Part shown: positions 55,090 to 63,900 of the stretch, one piece after another
Layout: the number at the start of each line of letters is the position of its first letter
Position numbering within the stretch: position 1 is the stretch's first letter
The notes under the pieces: model-generated
What the model was told of the DNA's origin: nothing
Seen by the model: the letters and a program-made list of their open reading frames with translations, nothing else
The model's database searches: none
Made by a program: the position numbers and the translations under genes
Assembly: GCF_001637325.1 (NCBI RefSeq)
Contig: NZ_LRXL01000026.1
Span: forward strand, 620,001-684,000
Source: Cochleicola gelatinilyticus
GTDB taxonomy: Bacteria > Bacteroidota > Bacteroidia > Flavobacteriales > Flavobacteriaceae
DNA: 64,000 nucleotides
Reading direction: 5' to 3'

Positions 55090-56094
55090 ATGGCAGACAA
55101 TGAAGATACACTTGTAATTTTAGGAACCGAAATAGTACCAGGGGACGTTAAGATGCTCAATTTTAGCATTGCAAAATTATATACCTCTACACAAATCGAT
55201 ATTCCGGTTATTGTGGCCCGTTCTACAGAACCTGGTCCAACTGTACTTTTAACAGCTGGGATTCACGGTGATGAAATTAATGGTGTGGAAATTGTTCGTC
55301 AGATTATTGCAAAAAAAATAAATCGCCCTAAACGAGGAACCACAATTTGCATCCCCATTCTTAATATTTTCGGTTTTTTAAATGCCGAGAGAACTTTCCC
55401 CGATGGAAGAGATCTAAACCGAGTATTTCCGGGAACCAAAACAGGATCTTTAGCAAGTAGAGTAGCCTATCACTTTACAAAAAAAATACTTCCACATGCC
55501 GATTACTGCCTCGATTTTCATACTGGAGGTGCGAGTCGTTTTAATGCTCCTCAACTTCGTATTCATCGCGGAGATGATTATTTACTAACCTTGGCAAAAA
55601 TTTTTAATGCCCCTTTTACGATTTATTCTAATAATATTGATAAATCGTACCGAACCACGTGTGCAAAAAAAGGAATACCTACCTTACTATTTGAAGGAGG
55701 TAAAAGTTTAGAAAGCAATAAAAACGTAGTGAAAGAAGGAGTGGATGGTACAATGCGTTTTCTGTCTCATTTCAATATGCTTTCAGATTCTTTTGAGGCG
55801 CCAGCTCCTAAAAGAAAAACTGTACTTATTGAAAAAACGAAATGGATGCGTGCTCAAAAAAGTGGTTTGTTACACATTAAAATTGAATGCAATAAACACG
55901 TAGAAAAAGGAGAGTTTTTGGCAACCATCACCGATCCATTTGGAGAGATGCGACATAAGGTAATTGCACCAAATGAAGGCTATATTATTAATGTAAATCA
56001 TGCCCCTATTGTATATCAAGGGGATGCTATATTTCATATAACCACTGTTAATGCAACGGTTTCTGAAACCGAAGAGGATGAGCTCCATGAGTAA
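55090..56094 (+). CDS. Succinylglutamate desuccinylase/aspartoacylase family zinc hydrolase
   Basis: 334 residues. M14-like zinc site: His59 and Glu62 in GIHGDE, His144 in DFHTGG. RDLNRVFPG (about 107-115) binds the substrate carboxylate and Glu202 (LLFEGGKS) is the likely catalytic residue. A C-terminal beta domain (about 250-325) is typical of AstE/AspA relatives. Members remove N-acyl or amino-acid groups. As the last gene of the RimK cluster it may undo or process RimK products. No arginine-succinyltransferase genes are nearby, so a plain arginine-degradation role is unlikely. Confidence 0.9.
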   Translation: MADNEDTLVILGTEIVPGDVKMLNFSIAKLYTSTQIDIPVIVARSTEPGPTVLLTAGIHGDEINGVEIVRQIIAKKINRPKRGTTICIPILNIFGFLNAERTFPDGRDLNRVFPGTKTGSLASRVAYHFTKKILPHADYCLDFHTGGASRFNAPQLRIHRGDDYLLTLAKIFNAPFTIYSNNIDKSYRTTCAKKGIPTLLFEGGKSLESNKNVVKEGVDGTMRFLSHFNMLSDSFEAPAPKRKTVLIEKTKWMRAQKSGLLHIKIECNKHVEKGEFLATITDPFGEMRHKVIAPNEGYIINVNHAPIVYQGDAIFHITTVNATVSETEEDELHE

Positions 56095-56656
56095 ACTTAC
56101 AAAACAACAGTTCCGCCAGACTTACAAAGCACATAGAGCTACACTCACTACTGAAAATATTGATGAGGCGAGTCTAGCCATTGCCAATAATGCATTAAAG
56201 CTTCAGATATGGGAAGGTACTTATTACCATTTGTTTTTATCGATTTCAGAAAAAAAAGAAGTGGACACCCAGTACCTACTCCATATCCTTCAAGGAAGAG
56301 ATAAAAGTGTAGTCGTTTCAAAATCTGATTTCAACACTCTTGAAATGGCGCATTTTTTGCTTCAAGAAAACACAATATTACTTCATTCTAAATATGGAAT
56401 TCCTGAGCCCAAAGATGGTATAGAACTGCTTCCGAAGCAAATCGACGTAGTGTTTGTTCCACTATTAGCGTTCGACATTAAAGGAAACAGACTTGGTTAC
56501 GGAAAGGGATTCTATGACAGGTTTTTAGAAAAATGTCGTAAAGACACTATTCTTGTTGGACTTTCTTTATTTGAAGCTGAAGACAAATTACCTCAAGATC
56601 CTAACGACGTACCCCTTGATTATTGTATTACACCGAAAAAAATATATACGTTTTAA
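56087..56656 (+). CDS. 5-formyltetrahydrofolate cyclo-ligase
   Basis: About 189 residues from the ATG at 56087, which overlaps the preceding stop and has AAGAGG nine bases before it; an in-frame ATG at 56078 is a weaker choice. The enzyme converts 5-formyl-THF to 5,10-methenyl-THF with ATP. GYGKGFYDRFL near residue 140 is the family signature, with the N-terminal KxxxRQTYKAHRATL basic helix. Likely co-transcribed with the RimK cluster by overlap only; function unrelated. Confidence 0.92.
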   Translation: MSKLTKQQFRQTYKAHRATLTTENIDEASLAIANNALKLQIWEGTYYHLFLSISEKKEVDTQYLLHILQGRDKSVVVSKSDFNTLEMAHFLLQENTILLHSKYGIPEPKDGIELLPKQIDVVFVPLLAFDIKGNRLGYGKGFYDRFLEKCRKDTILVGLSLFEAEDKLPQDPNDVPLDYCITPKKIYTF

Positions 56657-56701
56657 AAAATCATTATATTTAAACTCTTATTAATCTAACCAACTATAAA
56701 A

Positions 56702-56986
56702 ATGGAAAATTTGAACCAACCACAGGCAACACCCCCAGATAATCATCTTGTTTGGGCTATATTAAGCACCGTATTATGTTGCCTTCCTTTAGGAATTGTT
56801 TCTATTATTAAATCTACCAAAGTTAAGGAACTCTGGTTACAGGGAGATCATGCCGGAGCGCAAAAAGCTGCTAACGACGCTAAAAAGTTTGCAATTTGGG
56901 CTGCTGTAGCGGCTGCTATTGTATGGGTACTTTACATTATATTAATGGTAGTAGGAATTGCCGGTGGAGCCATGGGTGGATACTAA
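56702..56986 (+). CDS. CD225/dispanin family membrane protein
   Basis: 94 residues with a proline-rich N-tail and two hydrophobic helices (about 17-38 and 67-90). WAILSTVLCCLPLGIVSIIKSTKV is the CD225/dispanin (IFITM-like) core, including the cysteine pair. Bacterial members have no firm function. It overlaps the start of the DUF2752 gene, a common pairing in Bacteroidota. Confidence 0.88.
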   Translation: MENLNQPQATPPDNHLVWAILSTVLCCLPLGIVSIIKSTKVKELWLQGDHAGAQKAANDAKKFAIWAAVAAAIVWVLYIILMVVGIAGGAMGGY

Positions 56987-57389
56987 TAAAACTATAAAAT
57001 TAACCCTTCTGGTCTTCGGTCTTGGAGGGTTGTTTTTATTGTATTACCTTTTTAATCCTTCTCAAAGCACCTTCTTCCTATCCTGTCCTATTAAAATGGT
57101 TACGGGATATCATTGTCCGGGTTGTGGGTCTCAAAGAGCGGTTTATCAACTGCTCCATGGACATATTCTTGCCGCATTTAGATTGAATCCTCTCATGGTA
57201 CTTACGCTTCCCTTACTTGTATATGGGTTAGGACTAACTCTTTATAATTATATTTTCTCTACGTCACATCGTATTTCATTATTTTATAATAATGCTTTTA
57301 TTTTTGGGTATTTCGCTATAGCTATTCTTTATTGGGTTCTTCGAAATATTCCGTACGCTCCCTTCACTTTTTTAGCCCCTACAGAATAA
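56976..57389 (+). CDS. DUF2752 membrane protein
   Basis: About 137 residues from GTG 56976, with GGTGGAG upstream; a TTG at 56958 is possible. The motif CPIKMVTGYHCPGCGSQRAVYQLLHG near residue 40 is the DUF2752 signature (CPGCGxxRA). Three hydrophobic helices are visible. Function unknown. It overlaps the CD225 gene by 11 bases, so translational coupling is likely. Confidence 0.87.
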   Translation: MDTNKTIKLTLLVFGLGGLFLLYYLFNPSQSTFFLSCPIKMVTGYHCPGCGSQRAVYQLLHGHILAAFRLNPLMVLTLPLLVYGLGLTLYNYIFSTSHRISLFYNNAFIFGYFAIAILYWVLRNIPYAPFTFLAPTE

Positions 57390-57457
57390 ACAACTACAAA
57401 CTTGAATATCACACTTCTAAAAAAATTAGCTATCTTTCGTAACCCAATTTAATTAAA

Positions 57458-57520
57458 ATGCGTTTCTCCTATATTTTATTCATGAGCTTACCTAGAATCA
57501 CAAAGAGCGCTTATCTGTGA
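57458..57520 (+). CDS. Possible 20-residue leader peptide ahead of the histidine kinase
   Basis: ATG 57458 opens a 20-codon frame (MRFSYILFMSLPRITKSAYL) whose TGA overlaps the GTG start of the kinase as GTGA. The ATG is preceded by AATTAAA, as usual for starts in this genome, and by TATCTTTC at 57431-57438, one mismatch from TAnnTTTG. It could couple translation of the kinase or be a chance frame. Confidence 0.3.
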   Translation: MRFSYILFMSLPRITKSAYL

Positions 57521-58605
57521 AAAATCCTCTAACACATTTTGATAATTTTTATTATCAAGAGATTGCTAAAATGACCGCCGCCGGTGGTTGGGGGATCAAT
57601 TTTGTAAAAAAGGAAAGTTATATAGATCCGGAAGGAAGACGTATTCTAAATATTCCCGACAGTTTTGTCCCAAAACCAAAAAGTGCTTTAGATTTTTACG
57701 TTGAGGAACACCACGAAAAGGTATTAGAGTTAATAAATTCTTGCCGTTCAGGTAAACCTTTTACTGCCTATCTTAAAATGCTTACGTACGACAAAAAAGA
57801 ATTTTGGGCACGTGCTATTGGAAAACCTCTATACGACCATGAAAAAAATATTGTTGGCGTTCATGGAGTATTTCAAGATATAACTTCAGAAAAATTAAAA
57901 GAACTAAGCTTAGAAAATTCTTTACATCTTATTGAAATACAGAACTCGAAGCTTCTTAATTTTGCGCATATTGTTTCTCATAATCTTCGGTCTCACTCTA
58001 GCAATTTACAGCTTACGTTAGAATTAATGAATTCGGTTTCTTCAGAAGAAGAACGAAAAGAATTTATGGAAAGTTTAGACAGTATTTCTAAAAGTTTAAA
58101 CGACACAATTGTTCACTTAAATGAAATTGTTAATGTGCAGTCTAAAGCAGATGAAGAAAAATTGCCAGTACATTTTGAGGAAATCTTACAACAAGTTAAA
58201 AACTCACTCAACCAAGTTATTTTAAAAACCAAAACTGAAATATACAGTGATTTTTCGCTCGTTCCCTCTATAAAATATATACCAGCTTACATGGAAAGTA
58301 TTTTTTTAAATCTTATAACGAATTCTATAAAGTATAAACATCCCGATAGACCCCCTAAGATTGAGATTTCAACTTATTTTAAAAATGGGTCCGATTATTT
58401 AGAGTTTAAAGACAATGGAATAGGCATCGATCTCGAACTGTATAAAGATAAAGTTTTTACTATGTACCAAACATTTCATAAGCGTGAAGATTCTGTTGGA
58501 ATTGGGTTATTTCTCATTAAAAATCAGGTAGAAGCCCTTCACGGTAAAATTTCTCTAGAAAGCACTGTAAACAAAGGAACCACATTTACAATTCAATTCA
58601 ACTAA
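57517..58605 (+). CDS. PAS-domain sensor histidine kinase
   Basis: 362 residues from GTG 57517 (a stop lies 24 bases upstream in frame). A PAS/PAC domain (about 20-130, ending VGVHGVFQDITSEK) precedes a HisKA region with SHNLRSH, the phospho-acceptor being His155. The ATPase domain has NLITNSIKY (N box), DNGIGID (G1) and GIGLFLIKN (G2). There is no membrane segment, so it is a cytosolic sensor. The response regulator starts 1 base after its stop, a typical two-component pair. Confidence 0.92.
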   Translation: MKNPLTHFDNFYYQEIAKMTAAGGWGINFVKKESYIDPEGRRILNIPDSFVPKPKSALDFYVEEHHEKVLELINSCRSGKPFTAYLKMLTYDKKEFWARAIGKPLYDHEKNIVGVHGVFQDITSEKLKELSLENSLHLIEIQNSKLLNFAHIVSHNLRSHSSNLQLTLELMNSVSSEEERKEFMESLDSISKSLNDTIVHLNEIVNVQSKADEEKLPVHFEEILQQVKNSLNQVILKTKTEIYSDFSLVPSIKYIPAYMESIFLNLITNSIKYKHPDRPPKIEISTYFKNGSDYLEFKDNGIGIDLELYKDKVFTMYQTFHKREDSVGIGLFLIKNQVEALHGKISLESTVNKGTTFTIQFN

Positions 58606-58606
58606 A

Positions 58607-59038
58607 TTGTCTCTTTTGAAAACACATCCCCAAATTAAATTATCTTGTATTATAGACGATGATATTATCTATGTCAATCTTGTAAAAAAGATTATTCGCA
58701 ACAAAAATTTATCTGAAAAACTAGTTATTTTTAGAAATGGCGAAGAGGCTCTAATGTATTTTAAATCTAACCTCAACAATTTCCCTACCACTAGTTTCCC
58801 GGAGATTGTTTTATTAGACCTTAATATGCCAGTAATGGATGGCTGGGAGTTTCTAAAAAAATTTAGGAAATTAAAAAATAATAATGATTTTTCCACGAGT
58901 CTATTTGTGGTGAGTTCATCGATAGACCCGTATGAGATTAATAAAGCTAAATCGGACAGTATTGTAACCGATTATCTTATTAAGCCTGTTAAAATGGATG
59001 CATTCGAGAAACTATTTAGAATTGCGGCTTCTTCTTAA
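58607..59038 (+). CDS. Single-domain response regulator
   Basis: 143 residues with a TTG start (58607, or TTG 58616); no ATG exists before the conserved core. CheY-like receiver only, no output domain: acidic triad IDDD (17-19), phospho-acceptor Asp71 in VLLDLNMPVMDGW, SS at the Thr/Ser position and YLIKPV with the conserved Lys. It probably passes phosphate or acts by binding a partner. Partner of the adjacent PAS kinase. Confidence 0.92.
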   Translation: MSLLKTHPQIKLSCIIDDDIIYVNLVKKIIRNKNLSEKLVIFRNGEEALMYFKSNLNNFPTTSFPEIVLLDLNMPVMDGWEFLKKFRKLKNNNDFSTSLFVVSSSIDPYEINKAKSDSIVTDYLIKPVKMDAFEKLFRIAASS

Positions 59039-59120
59039 AATTTAATTGCAGGTCACAAAAAACATCTTAAAGAGAAATGGGAATTAAAAATGTAAAATTA
59101 CCGTAGTTATTTTACCCTTC

Positions 59121-59753
59121 CTAATTGTTTAATTCTGTCTGTTCTTTTTTGTCCTCATGCTTTGGAAATGCTTTTTTATTAAACACCAATAACAATCCTA
59201 CTCCAACACTTATTGCTGTATCTGCTACATTAAAGACAGGTTCGAAGAATCGGAAATAGTTTCCTCCCCAAATCGGGAACCATTCTGGTAAATACCCCTC
59301 CCATAGCGGAAAATAGAGCATGTCTACCACCTTACCGTGAAACAGTGTTCCGTAAGCCCCTTCTTCAGGAAATAACGTTGCTATCGTGGTGTTGCTGTCA
59401 TTGAAGATAATCCCGTAAAAAACCGAATCTATAATATTACCTAGTGCACCAGCAAAAATAAATGCAATCGCAATAATTAATACCCGAGGTAGATTTTTTC
59501 GTATAGAGTCCCACAGCCAGTAAGCAATACCTACAATTGCTCCCAAGCGAAATAAGGTTAATATAAGTTTTCCATATGTACCTGGAATTTTTACACCCCA
59601 AGCCATTCCTTCATTTTCTACAAAAAGAATGCGAAACCATTCGAAGATCTTTACCTCTTCTCCTAACGTAAAATGTGTTTTAATATAAAACTTAGAAACC
59701 TGATCAATAATCAGGATAAGAATAATAATTCCAACAGCTTTTTTAATTGTCAT
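59121..59753 (-). CDS. lspA: Lipoprotein signal peptidase II
   Basis: 210 residues, long like other Bacteroidota LspA because of an extended periplasmic loop. It cuts the signal peptide of diacylated prolipoproteins; this window alone has about ten of them. Four membrane helices and the two catalytic aspartates, in GNIIDSVFYG and FNVADTAISVG, are present, as is IDQVSKFYI in helix 1. It lies downstream of ileS and the DksA-like gene, a common Bacteroidota order. Confidence 0.95.
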   Translation of the reverse strand: MTIKKAVGIIILILIIDQVSKFYIKTHFTLGEEVKIFEWFRILFVENEGMAWGVKIPGTYGKLILTLFRLGAIVGIAYWLWDSIRKNLPRVLIIAIAFIFAGALGNIIDSVFYGIIFNDSNTTIATLFPEEGAYGTLFHGKVVDMLYFPLWEGYLPEWFPIWGGNYFRFFEPVFNVADTAISVGVGLLLVFNKKAFPKHEDKKEQTELNN

Positions 59754-59816
59754 ACGATTATTTTAATCTTTCTGAGAACAATATGATGTAACAGAAGGTC
59801 GACAAAAATAATACTT

Positions 59817-60446
59817 TTATTTCGTTTGAGTAAGTGAGACTGTTCCGTAAATACTGGTTGCTATAATTTTATATTTTCCTGAAGTTCTAAGACTATTTGT
59901 AGCAGTATTATATTTTGAGATTGCTATACCTTCACAGGCATCGTCTGCTTCAATAGTAATAAAACCGCTTTTTGTTTCAATGGTTGCGTTTCCTTTAAAT
60001 TTTGTTGCTATACAATTACCTGCTTCCAATGCTAAACTCACCTCTTTAAAAATTCCAGAAAGTGTTACCGATGCCATAGATGATTTCACTTTAAAATTTA
60101 TGTCCTCAGGAATTTTTAACTCCATTTCTATTGCAAGAACCTTATGAGCAGCCAGTTTATCATTTTTAGAAATAAAAAATGGAATACGAGAAGTAGATAT
60201 TGTGAGGGTGTTATTTATTTCTGAAGCATTTACTACTACCGTTTCAGAGGATTCCCCTTCTATAGAAGTACTAATAGAAATGGTATTTCTTTTTTCTGAA
60301 ATTACAGTGATTGTATAAACCGCATCACTTTTAATGAAAAGTGTCTCAAAACTTGAGGCATCCCATGTCTTTTGCATTTGTTTTTGAGCATGCAGCCCTG
60401 AAACAAATACCACTATAATTAAAATAATTGTAAGTCTTTTCAGCAT
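59817..60446 (-). CDS. Exported DUF4097/GIN-like beta-helix protein, unknown function
   Basis: 209 residues with a signal peptide ending GLHAQ (about residue 20). The mature part consists of short beta repeats with SxxxVTLSG, LEAGNCIATKF and IETKSGFITIEAD, as in the DUF4097/GIN-type putative adhesin families. No catalytic residues are apparent. It sits between the DksA-like gene, from which a terminator separates it, and lspA, 63 bases away. The annotation is tentative. Confidence 0.6.
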   Translation of the reverse strand: MLKRLTIILIIVVFVSGLHAQKQMQKTWDASSFETLFIKSDAVYTITVISEKRNTISISTSIEGESSETVVVNASEINNTLTISTSRIPFFISKNDKLAAHKVLAIEMELKIPEDINFKVKSSMASVTLSGIFKEVSLALEAGNCIATKFKGNATIETKSGFITIEADDACEGIAISKYNTATNSLRTSGKYKIIATSIYGTVSLTQTK

Positions 60447-60474
60447 AAAAAAACCCTACATAAAAGTGTAGGGT
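60447..60474 (-). terminator. Terminator after the ileS/DksA-like genes
   Basis: ACCCTACA (60453-60460) pairs with TGTAGGGT (60467-60474); on the minus strand seven T residues follow. It lies 40 bases past the DksA-like stop and directly before the start codon of the next gene, so the start codon region follows the T-run. Confidence 0.75.
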
Positions 60475-60513
60475 ATTATTAAATTAAGTTCATTAAAATT
60501 GAATACTAAAATA

Positions 60514-60897
60514 TTACTTCTGCATGTTCTTTGCTTCAATGCTTAACGTAGCATGAGGCACAAGTTTTAAACGTTCAGGATTAATAAGTTTTCCTGTTAC
60601 ACGACAAACGCCGTACGTTTTATTTTCAATTCGAATAAGGGCATTCTTAAGATCACGAATAAATTTTTCTTGTCGAATCGCCAATTGAGATGAGGTCTCT
60701 TTACTCATTACTTCACTACCTTCATCGAAGGCTTTAAATGTAGGTGAAGTATCATCTGTACCATTATTACTATCATTTTTATACGAGCTTTCAATAAGTT
60801 CTAATTGTTCTTTTGCCTTATTAATTTTCTCTTGTATAAGATCTCTGAATTCTTCTAATTCAGCATCACTATATCTATTCTTTAAATCTTGAGCCAT
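60514..60897 (-). CDS. TraR/DksA family protein with degenerate zinc finger
   Basis: 127 residues. A coiled-coil N-terminal part (about 10-75: FRDLIQEKINKAKEQLELIESSYK) and the C-terminal globule match DksA-like proteins that bind in the RNA polymerase secondary channel. The zinc finger has only one of four cysteines (YGVCRVTGKLINPERLKLVPHATLSIEAK), as is common in Bacteroidota members. It follows ileS by 4 bases and is surely co-transcribed. Confidence 0.9.
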   Translation of the reverse strand: MAQDLKNRYSDAELEEFRDLIQEKINKAKEQLELIESSYKNDSNNGTDDTSPTFKAFDEGSEVMSKETSSQLAIRQEKFIRDLKNALIRIENKTYGVCRVTGKLINPERLKLVPHATLSIEAKNMQK

Positions 60898-60901
60898 AAT
60901 T

Positions 60902-63900
60902 TTAATGTTTTATAATACTTAATTTGGTTTCAATATCATCAAAAGCAATCAGCGTACCATTTTTTACTGTTTCTTCAAATTGAAGTATCTCTGTAAGCGT
61001 TTCTTGTTTAATGTACTGAAGATTTTGATCTACAGCCGTTTGTAGTTTCGCTTCTTTCTCTATGGTAACTTCAACACGATCTGTAACCTCAAAACCAGAA
61101 TCTTTTCTAATATTTTGAATTCGGTTTACCAATTCTCTGGCAATACCTTCATTCTTTAAGTGGGGAGTAATGGTAACATCGAGAGCAACTGTGACTCCAT
61201 TGGCATTTGCAACCAACCAACCCTCAATATCTTGAGAACTTATCACAACGTCTTCGATAGTCAAGATAATCATTTTTCCATTAATTTTAACAGAAATTTC
61301 TCCGTCTTTTTCTATCGTTCTAATCTCCTCTTGACCAAAACTCATAACTCTCTGAGCTACAGATTTCATGTCTGCTCCAAATCGTGGTCCTAATTTTTTA
61401 AAATCGGGTTTAATTTGTTTCACTAACATCCCAGATCCCTCATCGATAAGCTCCACTTCTTTTACATTTACTTCAGATTTTATTAATTCTGAAACAGCTT
61501 TAATCTCTTCTTTAGTTTTTTCATCCAATACTGGAATCATTATTTTCTGAAGCGGTTGACGCACCTTGATTTTCTCTCGCTGACGTAACGATAACACCAA
61601 TGAACTTATTGTTTGTGCTCGTTGCATCTTACGTTCCAATTCAGTATCAATATACGAACGGTCTGCCGTTGGAAAATCACTTAAATGTACAGATTCTACA
61701 ACATCCTCTTTAACTCCATTGCTCAAATCTTTAAACAATCTGTCCATAAAAAATGGCGCAACCGGAGCACCTAATTTAGCAACTGTTATAAGGCAAGTAT
61801 ACAATGTTTGATACGCAGAGATCTTATCCTCAGCATACTCACCCTTCCAAAACCTTCTTCTACTTAATCGAACAAACCAGTTGCTTAAGTTTTCTTGAAC
61901 AAATTCACTAATATACCGCGTTGCCTTAGTAGGCTCATATTCACTAAATGCTTCATCCACTTTTTGAATAAGTGTGTGTAATTCTGAAAGGATCCAACGA
62001 TCAATCTCGGGTCGTTTCGCTAACGGAATATCGGTTTCAGAATAACTAAAATTGTCAAGATTCGCATATAAACTGAAGAAGCTATAGGTATTGTAAAGGG
62101 TTCCGAAGAATTTATTGCGTACTTCAGCAATTCCGTCGCTATCAAATTTTAAATTATCCCACGGATTCGCATTGCTAATCATATACCATCGCGTAGCATC
62201 GGGACCGTAGGTTTTTAAGGTATCGAAAGGATCTACAGCATTTCCAAGACGCTTCGACATTTTTTGTCCGTTCTTGTCGAGCACCAATCCGTTAGACACT
62301 ACATTTTTATACGCAACATCATCAAAGATCATTGTAGCAATGGCATGTAACGTATAAAACCAACCTCGGGTTTGATCGACACCTTCTGCAATAAAATCTG
62401 CTTTACGCCAAGTTTGCTCAACTTTTTCTTTGTTCTCAAACGGGTAATGCCACTGTGCATACGGCATCGAACCACTATCGAACCAAACGTCGATAAGATC
62501 TGCCTCACGTTTCATAGGCTTTCCACTTTCTGAAACCAATACAATATCATCAACAATGTTTTTATGAAGATCTACCGTATTATAATTTTCTTCGGAAAAA
62601 TCGCCAGCCACAAAATCTGAATAGATATCTTCCTTCATGAAACCTTTAGAAACAGCTTTTTCCATTTCTTGTTTCAATTCTTCAATAGAGCCGATAATTA
62701 TTTCTTCTTTTCCATCATCAGTACGCCATAACGGAAGGGGAATTCCCCAGTATCGTGATCTCGAAAGGTTCCAGTCGTTGGCATTCGCTAACCAATTTCC
62801 GAAGCGCCCTTCCCCAGTCGATTTTGGTTTCCAATTAACGGTTTCATTTAATTCGAACATCCGATCTCTAAAATCGGTCACTTTAATAAACCAAGAGTCT
62901 AGCGGATAATATAAAATTGGTTTATCGGTTCGCCAGCAATTAGGGTAACTATGCACATATTTCTCTACGTGGAATGCTTTATTTTCGGTCTTTAGCTTAA
63001 TTGCCAATTCAACATCAACGCTCTTTTCTGGTGCTTCTCCATCATCATAATATTCATTTTTTACATATTTGCCGGCAAATTCTCCCATTTCGGGTCTAAA
63101 TTTCCCCTGCATATCTACTAACGGAACTAAATTATCTCCCTCATCTTTCACCAATAATGGTGGCACTTCTGGCACAGCTTCCTTAGCTACTTTCGCATCA
63201 TCGGCCCCAAAAGTAGGAGCGGTATGTACTATTCCGGTACCGTCTTCAGTAGTGACAAAATCTCCAGTAATGATTCTAAAAGCATTTTCGGGATGATCGT
63301 GTGGCTGCGCATAAGACAATAATTGTTCGTATCGAATTCCTTCAAGATCTTTTCCTTTAAATTCCGCAGCAATAAAATAAGGTATCTTTTTATCCCCTTG
63401 TTTGTAGGCTTCTAACGATTCTGCATTAGGTTTTTCTTCAAATTTTCCGCCAAATTGCTTTTCAACTAGATTTTTCGCTAAAACAACGTTGATCGGTTGA
63501 AACGTATATTGGTTATAAGAACGCACCAACACATAATCGATCTTTGCCCCTACGGTAAGTGCCGTATTACTTGGCAATGTCCAGGGTGTTGTCGTCCATG
63601 CTAGAAACCAGATATCGTTAGAGACTTCTGCCAGTACATCGGGTAACGTATCGGCTACGGCTTTAAACTGTGCTACAACAGTTGTATCGGTAACATCTTG
63701 ATAGGTTCCAGGTTGGTTTAACTCGTGCGAACTGAGTCCTGTCCCTGCCTTTGGAGAATATGGCTGTATGGTATACCCTTTATACATGAGCCCTTTGCCA
63801 TAGATTTCTTTTAACAGCCACCACACAGTCTCCATGTATTTGGGCTTATAGGTAATGTAAGGGTCTTCCATGTCTACCCAATACCCGTAACTTTCTGTAA

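Noticed and set aside
55090-56094. AstE-like gene as part of arginine succinyltransferase catabolism
   Set aside because: No astA, astB, astC or astD genes are nearby and the RimK context fits a different role better.
59092-59115. Weak hairpin GTAAAAT/ATTTTAC between the response regulator and lspA
   Set aside because: Seven AT-rich pairs with a mismatch and no T-run; too weak to call a terminator.
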